A stretch of DNA of 20,997 nt from Candidatus Multiplicimicrobium inquinatum (GTDB taxonomy: Bacteria; Omnitrophota; Omnitrophia; Omnitrophales; Aquincolibacteriaceae): positions 115,729 through 136,725 of the forward strand of contig DDUN01000023.1 in the NCBI GenBank assembly GCA_002344825.1. The letters run 5' to 3'. Each line of letters opens with the position of its first letter. Positions within the stretch are counted from its first letter, which is position 1. The notes beneath the pieces are model-generated. The model was not told the origin of the DNA. It saw nothing but the letters and a program-made list of their open reading frames with translations, and made no database searches. Shown here piece after piece: positions 4,996 through 11,180 of this stretch. A program made the position numbers and the translations under genes.

Positions 4996-6939
4996 TTAAA
5001 AAAGTGACGGCGCCGGCGCAGAAAGAGTCGGCGGAGGCGGGGGCTCTTCCGTCTTGGGAGAGGCTAGACCGCATACGATACGAATTTCTTCTTCATCCAA
5101 AGTTTCTTTTTCAAGCACACGTGCGGAAAGCCGATCCAAAAGGTCGCGATTCTTTTCCATCAAGACGTAAGTCTCTTTATAACAGCCTTCCACGATCGTT
5201 CGGATTTCTTCATCAATCATTTGCGCGGTTTGTTCGGAATAGTCTTTGCCGCGTGAAAAATCACGCCCAAGAAAAACTTCAGATTGAGATTTGGAACCAT
5301 AAGCCAAATTCCCGATTCTTTCGCTCATGCCCCACTCACACACCATCGCGTGAGCCAACTGCGTCGCGCGCTGTAAATCATTCGAAGCGCCGGCGGTAAT
5401 TTCATTGAAATAAATTTTTTCCGCGATACGTCCGCCCAAAAGAACTTTGATGCGATTCAAAATCTTACCGCGTGAATAGTCGCGGTTTTCTTCATCGGGG
5501 CGCTGAAGCGTGTAGCCCGCGATACCGTAACCGCGCGGAATAATCGAAATCTTATGAACGGGATCAGAGTCCGGCGTCAAAATAGCAACGAGCGCGTGCC
5601 CTGCCTCATGCACTGCGGTCACTTTTTTATCTTTATCGGAAACCACACGGCTTTTGCGCTCGGGTCCCATCATGACTTTTTCAGTCGATTGTTCAAAATC
5701 TTCCTGCGTCACCGCCGGTTTGTTGCGGCGCGCCGCGAGCAAAGCCGCTTCATTCACCAAGTTCGCCGCGTCCGCACCGGAGTAGCCCACGGTGATCTTC
5801 GCAATTTTTTTCAGATCAACGCTGGCATCCATTTTAATTTTTTTGGTATGCACCAAAAGTAAAGCTTCACGGCCTTTCGCGTCAGGAAGATCAATCACAA
5901 CCTGGCGGTCAAAACGGCCCGGACGCATCAAAGCGGAATCCAAAACATCAGGACGGTTGGTTGACGCAATCAAAATGACGCCGGCTTGTGTGTCGAAACC
6001 ATCCATTTCCACCAAGAGCGCATTCAGAGTTTGCTCACGCTCATCATGTCCGCCGCCGACACCGGCAAAACGCTGGCGTCCGACCGCGTCAATTTCATCG
6101 ATAAAAATAATCGCACCGCGCCCGCCCGCTTTGGCCGCTTTCTTGGCCTGCTCAAACAAATCGCGCACACGCGCCGCGCCCACACCCACAAACATTTCAA
6201 CGAAATCAGAACCGCTGATCGAAAAGAAAGGGGCATCGGCTTCGCCCGCAACGGCCTTTGCGATCAAAGTTTTACCCGTTCCCGGGGGACCCATCAGAAT
6301 CACACCCTTAGGAATGCGTCCGCCCAATTTTTGAAATTTGGAAGGCTCGCGTAAAAACTCGATGACTTCTTTTAACTCTTCTTTGGCTTCATCGCAGCCA
6401 GCCACGTCTTCGAACGTGACTTTATTTTTTTTACTCGCAATTTGCGCGCGTGATTTACCGAATGAAAAAATCTTACTTCCGCCCTGCGACATACCGCGGT
6501 AGAGAAAGAACCAAAGCAATCCGATGAAAATAAGCGCGGGAATCACATGCTGAAAAAAGTAACGCACAAAATAATTAGGCTGAACCACGCGAAAATCACG
6601 GATATTTTGGCGCAAAAGCGGAATCATTTCTAAATCCGCAGGCGGAATATCCACACGAAAATTTTTGCCGTCGATGGTCTTGCAATGCACGGAGCTTTCC
6701 ATCAGCTCACAAGTTTGAATGACATGCGATTCGGCATTCGCGACCACACGGCGGTAAAACTCAGAATAACTGAGTTTTTCGCCCTCCACGCCCGGAACCA
6801 CAAAAAACTGAAAAAAGGTATAAACCGCGAATGGGATCAAAAGCAGAATAAACGTCCGTTTGCGCTCCGGATCCGGTGCGCCGGGTTTTTTTCCGGGGCG
6901 CTTTCCCTGATTTTTCTTATTTAAATTATTGTCAGTCAT
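4996..6939 (-). CDS. ftsH: ATP-dependent membrane zinc protease FtsH
   Basis: Hexameric inner-membrane AAA+ protease that degrades misfolded membrane proteins and short-lived regulators. 647 residues. TM1 is at about 30-49 and TM2 at about 129-147, bracketing a periplasmic domain of about 80 residues. The AAA+ domain has Walker A GPPGTGKT (217-224), Walker B FIDEID (279-284) and the second region of homology TNRPDVLDSALMRPGRFDR (327-345). The zinc protease motif HEAGH is at 444-448. The C-terminus ends in a proline run (EEPPPPPTLSAPAPSLF). The start MTDNNLNKKN has a weak GAGTGA ribosome binding site. It lies 67 bp after tilS and 20 bp before folP. Confidence 0.97.
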   Translation of the reverse strand: MTDNNLNKKNQGKRPGKKPGAPDPERKRTFILLLIPFAVYTFFQFFVVPGVEGEKLSYSEFYRRVVANAESHVIQTCELMESSVHCKTIDGKNFRVDIPPADLEMIPLLRQNIRDFRVVQPNYFVRYFFQHVIPALIFIGLLWFFLYRGMSQGGSKIFSFGKSRAQIASKKNKVTFEDVAGCDEAKEELKEVIEFLREPSKFQKLGGRIPKGVILMGPPGTGKTLIAKAVAGEADAPFFSISGSDFVEMFVGVGAARVRDLFEQAKKAAKAGGRGAIIFIDEIDAVGRQRFAGVGGGHDEREQTLNALLVEMDGFDTQAGVILIASTNRPDVLDSALMRPGRFDRQVVIDLPDAKGREALLLVHTKKIKMDASVDLKKIAKITVGYSGADAANLVNEAALLAARRNKPAVTQEDFEQSTEKVMMGPERKSRVVSDKDKKVTAVHEAGHALVAILTPDSDPVHKISIIPRGYGIAGYTLQRPDEENRDYSRGKILNRIKVLLGGRIAEKIYFNEITAGASNDLQRATQLAHAMVCEWGMSERIGNLAYGSKSQSEVFLGRDFSRGKDYSEQTAQMIDEEIRTIVEGCYKETYVLMEKNRDLLDRLSARVLEKETLDEEEIRIVCGLASPKTEEPPPPPTLSAPAPSLF

Positions 6940-7006
6940 AGTTCACTCAAAATGATGTCTCAAAGACTGCACAGTCTATCACAGAGGTATTCAAGAGGGC
7001 AAACGA

Positions 7007-8041
7007 CTATCGGGCGTTTTTAGCTCGAGAGCATTCAACTGTAATTGTGTTCTTATTCCCCACAAGCTTAATCCCACGCGGTAAATCCATTACAAAAGCC
7101 GATTTCCCTAAACTGCTTTTAATTAAAGCGGCATGCTCAAACAACACTCCCGCGGAAGGGTCAAGCCTTTTAATCAACCGATCTAAAACGCGGAACTGCA
7201 AAGCAAAATGCGCCTCACGAAAAACAAGCGCACGCAGCCGAATCATTCTCTTCCCGCTCTGAATCAGAGCCTTTTTCTCAACCTGTACCGCCAAAGCTTC
7301 GATCAGCTCATTTTCATCGCGGACAATTTCGGGAATACGCGCCAAAGCGCGCGCCACCTGCGGATTGATTTGTTTCTGTAAATAAGGCAAAACTTGCAGG
7401 CGGATTCGATTACGCAAAAATTTTGGCGAGCGATTCGTTTCATCTTCACAAAAAGCAAAGCGGTGTTCTTTTAAAAAATGGCTGATTTCTGTTTTTAAAA
7501 AAGGTAAAAGTGGGCGGACGCATTTCATTTTTTCAAAAACAAAAACCTCACGAATCGCCTCCAATCCGCGCGGTCCCGTCCCCTGACACATCCGCATCAA
7601 AACCGTTTCGGCTTGATCGTCGGCGTGATGCGCTAAAAGCAATGCGTTTTGTTTTGTCTTTTGATAAACCGTGCGCAGAAAACGGTATCTTTGCGCGCGT
7701 GCCCATTCTTCAATCGAAAGTTTATTTTGATTTTTCTTTTCCGCGCGTCCCGCAAAGAATGGAACCTGATACTGCGCGGCAAGTTTTTTAACAAAGAGCT
7801 CATCCCGTTTTGCGGTTCGCGCACGAAGCCCATGATTAAAATGCGCTAAAGCCAAATGGGTTTCAGGAAAAGCCATGCGAACAAGATGAAAAAGCGCGAC
7901 CGAATCCGCCCCGCCGGAACAGCCAATTAAATACGACCCTTTCGGCTTCAAAACCCCCTTTGAAAGGGCATGTCTTTGAAAGCGGTAAACGAGGGATTTT
8001 TGGTCGAAAGCAGGGTCTGGTTTTGACTTTAGAAATTTCAT
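7007..8041 (-). CDS. tilS: tRNA(Ile)-lysidine synthetase TilS
   Basis: Converts C34 of the CAU anticodon of tRNA-Ile2 to lysidine, so that it reads AUA as isoleucine instead of AUG. 344 residues, shorter than the ~430 of E. coli and closer to compact forms with a reduced C-terminal domain. The N-type ATP-pyrophosphatase motif SGGADS is at 42-47 (GCSGGADSVALFHLV). Further family blocks are LAHFNHGLRA, LLAHHADDQAETVLMRMCQGTG, RPLLPFLKTEI and DETNRSPKFLRNRIR. Its ATG lies 53 bp from the start of a divergent tRNA gene with anticodon CAU, a functionally apt neighbour. ftsH follows on the same strand. Confidence 0.95.
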   Translation of the reverse strand: MKFLKSKPDPAFDQKSLVYRFQRHALSKGVLKPKGSYLIGCSGGADSVALFHLVRMAFPETHLALAHFNHGLRARTAKRDELFVKKLAAQYQVPFFAGRAEKKNQNKLSIEEWARAQRYRFLRTVYQKTKQNALLLAHHADDQAETVLMRMCQGTGPRGLEAIREVFVFEKMKCVRPLLPFLKTEISHFLKEHRFAFCEDETNRSPKFLRNRIRLQVLPYLQKQINPQVARALARIPEIVRDENELIEALAVQVEKKALIQSGKRMIRLRALVFREAHFALQFRVLDRLIKRLDPSAGVLFEHAALIKSSLGKSAFVMDLPRGIKLVGNKNTITVECSRAKNAR

Positions 8042-8052
8042 GCACGCCTATA

Positions 8053-8081
8053 TTGTCGAAAATAAAGAGCTATGCTAGCAT
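8053..8081 (+). promoter_or_regulatory. tRNA promoter
   Basis: TTGTCG (8053-8058), a 17-bp spacer and TAGCAT (8076-8081) precede the tRNA by 13 bp. The short gap is shared with the divergent tilS start at 8041, so the two promoters must overlap. Confidence 0.45.
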
Positions 8082-8094
8082 ACGCGCTCTTCGC

Positions 8095-8167
8095 GACGGG
8101 GTAGCTCAGTTGGTAGAGCGCAGGACTCATAAGCCTGTTGTCGGGAGTTCGATCCTCCCCCCCGTCA
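8095..8167 (+). tRNA. tRNA with anticodon CAU (Met elongator, or Ile2 as a TilS substrate)
   Basis: A full cloverleaf can be folded by eye. The acceptor GACGGGG pairs with CCCCGTC plus discriminator A, the D arm is GCTCAGTTGGTAGAGC, the anticodon arm is CAGGA-CTCATAA-GCCTG and the T arm is GGGAG-TTCGATC-CTCCC. CCA is not encoded. The anticodon stem has an A-G mismatch at 31-39. Its D-loop and acceptor are not those of an initiator tRNA. CAU is shared by elongator Met and lysidine-modified Ile2; the adjacent tilS makes Ile2 tempting but the sequence alone does not decide. Family 1 copy D begins in its 3' trailer. Confidence 0.9.
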
Positions 8168-8180
8168 TGATTCACTCGCA

Positions 8181-8242
8181 AATCGATTTCATTCGCTCAA
8201 ACAGCCGCGTCGTTGTCGCGGAACTCGCTCGGTGAAATCAAT
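8181..8242 (+). repeat. Family 1 fold-back element, copy D (3' of tRNA)
   Basis: The core at 8195-8228 reads GCTCAAACAGCCGCG ... CGCGGAACTCGC on the plus strand, the same sequence as copies A-C on the minus strand. The arms AATCGATTTCA (8181-8191) and TGAAATCAATT (8233-8243) pair over 10 of 11 positions. The arm sequence is unrelated to those of copies A-C. The distal CGGAGAA module is not found here. It starts about 13 bp after the tRNA and has the same orientation relative to the tRNA as the other copies have to their upstream genes. It also lies between the tRNA and the 3' end of the GIY-YIG gene. Confidence 0.75.
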
Positions 8243-8302
8243 TAGCTCGCTCATTAAGGCCCCCCTGCTAGATCTACGCACGTGGCACAGCATATTTAAA
8301 AA

Positions 8303-8911
8303 TCAGCTTGATATATCCGGTAAGTCCTTCAACTTTTTACCATTGAACGTGAAATAATTCGCTCCTTGATACGCCCCACTAGCTGTTAGTTCACCACGCT
8401 GCTCAAACAATCGATACGTGAGCGGTGAAAGTTTCCAAACTTGCCCCGCATATTCAACCTCACGTTCACCAACAACTTTTACTGTAATTTCTTTGTCAGC
8501 GACAAAAACAACCTCATCACCATCCTTCAAACCTTTACGATAAAAACTGAACCTCTGACTCTGCGCGCGCGCATTCGTCACTTCTTCAAAATCACGCTCT
8601 TTGTTCACTTCTTTTGGAAAGACAAGTTTCCCCTCAAATGAAAGGAGCAACTGCTTCACCAGCTCAACATCAAGCGCAAATAATTCGCTTTCCGCAATGC
8701 GCTGCCGCTCAAAAATTTCGTGAAGCAAAGCTTCTTTTTCCTTGTAACCTTCGAGCTCAATCGCAAACGCACGCTTCAAACCAACAACGTTGTAATAGCC
8801 ATTTGCCTCTAAATTACGCATGCGTTCTTGGTAAGCATCTAAACCTGTCTGACCGATTTTTATAAGACCAGACACGGCGGTTGTCATGATGTAAACAATT
8901 CCCTTTTGCAT
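8303..8911 (-). CDS. T5orf172 GIY-YIG nuclease with C-terminal RAMA-like modified-DNA reader
   Basis: 202 residues from MQKGIVYIM. Residues 4-80 match the T5orf172 subfamily of GIY-YIG nucleases: GIVYIM, then GLIKIGQT, ERMRNLE and the EALLHEIFERQRIAESELF block with the expected catalytic Glu and Arg. Residues ~115-198 (FSFYRKGLKDGDEVVF, VEYAGQVWKLSPLTYRL, GAYQGANYFTFNGKKLKDL) resemble the RAMA restriction-system reader fold. A nuclease joined to a modification reader suggests modified-DNA-dependent restriction or defence; activity is inferred. A start at 8950 would add 13 residues without conservation; the chosen ATG has a weak AGAAG site upstream. It stands alone, with no methylase nearby. 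Confidence 0.75.
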   Translation of the reverse strand: MQKGIVYIMTTAVSGLIKIGQTGLDAYQERMRNLEANGYYNVVGLKRAFAIELEGYKEKEALLHEIFERQRIAESELFALDVELVKQLLLSFEGKLVFPKEVNKERDFEEVTNARAQSQRFSFYRKGLKDGDEVVFVADKEITVKVVGEREVEYAGQVWKLSPLTYRLFEQRGELTASGAYQGANYFTFNGKKLKDLPDISS

Positions 8912-8972
8912 ACAACTTCTTCTTTCGTTTAATAAAAACCTGCTTCGCAATGATGAAAAAACACTATCAATG

Positions 8973-9030
8973 CCCGCACAGGAATTAACCCCTAAATAGG
9001 GTCAACTTGCGATTCCTGTGGAAGCGCGGG
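8973..9030. repeat. Large nested palindrome upstream of the GIY-YIG gene
   Basis: CCCGC (8973-8977) pairs with GCGGG (9026-9030), ACAGGAAT (8978-8985) with ATTCCTGT (9012-9019), and an inner ACCC with GGGT around CTAAATA. There are 17 paired bases in three nested blocks. It could be a terminator-like or cruciform structure; there is no T tract. It is not related in sequence to families 1 or 2. Confidence 0.6.
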
Positions 9031-9065
9031 TTGACTCAAACCGTGAAACCTTTTTGATAAAAAAG

Positions 9066-9208
9066 TTTCTCCGTTTCACAGCCCCCTCACCCTATTGATG
9101 CAGGAAAGTTGAAACTAAAAGTTTGGGAATGCGAGTTCCGCGACAGCGACGCGGCTGTTTGAGCAGGCCAAAAGTTTTAGTTTCAACATGGGCCAACTTT
9201 TGCATCAA
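9066..9208 (-). repeat. Family 1 fold-back element, copy B (3' of ilvD)
   Basis: Core at 9131-9164, with the inner hairpin CCGCG...CGCGG replacing the CTGCG/CGCAG of copies A and C (compensatory). The inner arms GTTGAAACTAAAAG (9108-9121) and its complement within 9171-9187 pair. The complementarity continues outward through AAAGTTG to TTGATGCA (9095-9102) against TGCATCAA (9201-9208), with one insertion on the gene side. The distal module TTTCTCCG..CACAGCCCCCTCACCC is at 9066-9092. The outer arm ends 12 bp after the ilvD stop. Confidence 0.8.
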
Positions 9209-9220
9209 CTAAACAAAAGC

Positions 9221-10888
9221 TTACCAGGTCACAGCACCTTCGGAAGCAGAGCTGACGGATCTGGCATACTTCGCCATCACACCCTGAACATAATGCGGCT
9301 TCGGAGCCTTCCATTTCTTAAGGCGCTTCTTGATTTCAGCGGCTGAAACGACCATATCGATTTTATTCTTATCCACATCGATGCGAATAATATCGCCGTT
9401 TTTCACAGCGGCAATCGGACCGCCCATCGCGGCTTCCGGAGAAACATGGCCTATCATAAACCCGCGTGTCGCGCCCGAAAAACGACCGTCAGTAATCAAC
9501 GCCACATGTTCGCCGAGCCCCTCGCCAACCAGCGCCGCGGTGACCGCAAGCATTTCGCGCATCCCGGGTCCGCCGCGCGGCCCCTCATAACGAATCACAA
9601 CCACATCGCCTTTTTTGATCTTCTGATCTTTGACGGCTTTGAACGCGGCTTCTTCCGTATCAAAAACTTTGGCGGGTCCTTCATGAAAAGTTCGTTTATG
9701 TCCCGCAACCTTAATCACACAGCCTTCGGGCGAAAGATTGCCTTTTAAAATCACAAGCCCGCCCGTGGGCTTGATCGGATTATCCAAAGGACGAATCACT
9801 TGCTGATTCTTAAGTTCTTTCGCGTCGATCGCTTCTTCGCTGATGGTTTTGCCCGATACAGTGAGACATTCAGAATGCAAAAGCCCGGCGTCAAGCAACC
9901 GCTTCGCCACCACGCGGAATCCGCCGGCGCGATAAGTATCATTTGCTACAAATCGCCCGCCCGGCTTCAAGTCACCAAGCAAAGGTGTTTTTTTGCTGAT
10001 CTTGTCGAATTCGAAAATATCCAATTTCAAACCCGCTTCTTTCGCAAGCGCCATCAAATGCAAAACAGCATTCGTTGAACCTCCGGTAAGACAAACGGCC
10101 GCGATCGCGTTTTGAATGGATTTTTTCGTGATGATATCCGAAGGACGAATATTCTCTTTCAAAAGCCGCATCACTTGCCGACCCGCTTCATAACACGCTT
10201 CATCTTTTTTGGGGTCCATGGCAGGAATTTCATTCGTGCCCATCGGCGAAATTCCCATAATCGCGAAAGCCGTTGCCATGGTGTTCGCGGTGAATTGACC
10301 GCCGCAAGCACCAGCATTGGGACAAGCTTGGTTTTCAACTTGGCAAAGCTGCTTCAGGCTGATCTGACCGGCGGAATATTTGCCCACCGCTTCAAAAACT
10401 TCCTGAATGGTAATATCTTTACCTTCATGACTGCCGGGATCAATTGTTCCGCCGTAAATCATCAGTGACGGAACATTCAAACGGGCAAGTGCCATCACAG
10501 TTCCGGGAATTGTTTTGTCACAGCCTGAAAGCGCGACAACTCCGTCAAAATAATGTCCGCGCGCGACAAGCTCAATCGAGTCCGCGACAATTTCACGGCT
10601 GATGAGCGAAGTCTTCATGCCCTCAGTGCCCATCGTAATTCCATCGGAGATCGCAATCGTGTTGTACTCTAGCGGCGTTCCGCCCGCGGCACGAATGCCT
10701 GCTTTCACTTTTTCGGATAGCCGGCGCAAATGCGAATTGCAGGGTGTGGTTTCAATCCAGGTATTTGCCACACCGATCAGCGGTTTTTTCAGATCATCAT
10801 CGGTTAAACCCAGCGCTTTCATCATCGCTCGCGCGGGCGCCCGTGATGGACCTTCAGTAATTGTGGAACTGTTTTGATTAAGCTTCAT
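9221..10888 (-). CDS. ilvD: Dihydroxy-acid dehydratase IlvD
   Basis: Fe-S dehydratase of valine, leucine, isoleucine and pantothenate synthesis; acts on 2,3-dihydroxy-isovalerate and its methyl homologue. 555 residues, normal length. Probable cluster cysteines are Cys50 (ETTPCNSH), Cys123 (SGCDKTIPG) and Cys195 (NAGACGGQFTANTM). Further signatures are LTGGSTNAVLHLMA, YEGPRGGPGMREML, ITDGRFSGATRG and GHVSPEAAMGGPIA. The ATG at 10888 has AGGAG 8 nt upstream; a start at 10948 in the same frame would add 20 residues of no family likeness. No other branched-chain genes are nearby, and it appears monocistronic with its own promoter. Confidence 0.97.
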   Translation of the reverse strand: MKLNQNSSTITEGPSRAPARAMMKALGLTDDDLKKPLIGVANTWIETTPCNSHLRRLSEKVKAGIRAAGGTPLEYNTIAISDGITMGTEGMKTSLISREIVADSIELVARGHYFDGVVALSGCDKTIPGTVMALARLNVPSLMIYGGTIDPGSHEGKDITIQEVFEAVGKYSAGQISLKQLCQVENQACPNAGACGGQFTANTMATAFAIMGISPMGTNEIPAMDPKKDEACYEAGRQVMRLLKENIRPSDIITKKSIQNAIAAVCLTGGSTNAVLHLMALAKEAGLKLDIFEFDKISKKTPLLGDLKPGGRFVANDTYRAGGFRVVAKRLLDAGLLHSECLTVSGKTISEEAIDAKELKNQQVIRPLDNPIKPTGGLVILKGNLSPEGCVIKVAGHKRTFHEGPAKVFDTEEAAFKAVKDQKIKKGDVVVIRYEGPRGGPGMREMLAVTAALVGEGLGEHVALITDGRFSGATRGFMIGHVSPEAAMGGPIAAVKNGDIIRIDVDKNKIDMVVSAAEIKKRLKKWKAPKPHYVQGVMAKYARSVSSASEGAVTW

Positions 10889-10970
10889 ATTATGACTCCT
10901 GGTACTTCCTCTGATACTGAAATGACGCTTGGCGGCATTTTTAAACATGACTCAGCGCCGCGGCTTGTCG

Positions 10971-10984
10971 CCTAATACCTAATA
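10971..10984. repeat. Heptanucleotide tract f (ilvD leader), two units
   Basis: CCTAATA repeated exactly twice, followed by the looser TTTAGAT. Short, but with the same 7-bp period as the other tracts. Confidence 0.4.
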
Positions 10985-11018
10985 TTTAGATAGTAACAAA
11001 CCCTTGCGGGAAAATAGA

Positions 11019-11046
11019 ATTATACTAGCGCTTCCTTAAAATTGAA
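11019..11046 (-). promoter_or_regulatory. ilvD promoter
   Basis: On the minus strand TTCAAT (11041-11046), a 16-bp spacer and a perfect TATAAT (11019-11024, context AGTATAAT). Transcription would begin near 11012, leaving a leader of about 120 nt before the ilvD ATG. The leader includes a CCCGCAAGGG mini-hairpin. Confidence 0.5.
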
Positions 11047-11064
11047 ATGATGAGTTCATCATTT
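11045..11064. promoter_or_regulatory. Perfect palindrome overlapping the ilvD -35 box (operator candidate)
   Basis: AAATGATGA (11045-11053) and TCATCATTT (11056-11064) form a perfect 9+9 palindrome with a 2-bp centre. It overlaps the upstream edge of the ilvD -35 hexamer. Size and position suit a dimeric transcription factor site; no regulator is identified. Confidence 0.4.
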
Positions 11065-11140
11065 TAAAATATCCCTCTGCACTATCTCCAACCTCAAAAA
11101 TAAAATCGCACAGGGCAAGATGGAGCCGAAATGAGAAATA

Positions 11141-11168
11141 AGAATTCAGAATTTGGGAGTTCAGGTGT
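11141..11168. repeat. Heptanucleotide tract e (before the HAD gene)
   Basis: AGAATTC, AGAATTT, GGGAGTT, CAGGTGT: a degenerate 7-bp period. It overlaps the region between the -35 and -10 of the HAD gene promoter. Confidence 0.4.
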
Positions 11169-11173
11169 ATAAT
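11145..11173 (+). promoter_or_regulatory. Promoter of the HAD gene, leaderless type
   Basis: A perfect TATAAT (11168-11173, context TGTATAAT) lies 7 nt before the ATG at 11181. TTCAGA, 17 bp further upstream (11145-11150), is a 4-of-6 match to the -35. The expected start of transcription coincides with the ATG. Confidence 0.5.
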
Positions 11174-11180
11174 CGCCCTC

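Larger units (their letters stand above)
8912..9220. other. ilvD to GIY-YIG intergenic region
   Basis: This 309-bp gap has no credible gene. It holds family 1 copy B with its distal module (9066-9208), an inverted repeat GTGAAAC (9043-9049) / GTTTCAC (9073-9079) that encloses the distal module, and the large palindrome at 8973-9030. Confidence 0.65.

Noticed and set aside
4976..5074. Longer folP start overlapping the ftsH 3' end
   Set aside because: The added 33 residues are ftsH in another frame, and a good GAGG site precedes the ATG at 4975.
10889..10948. Longer ilvD start adding MFKNAAKRHF...
   Set aside because: AGGAG immediately precedes the MKLNQNS start, and the extra residues do not resemble IlvD.
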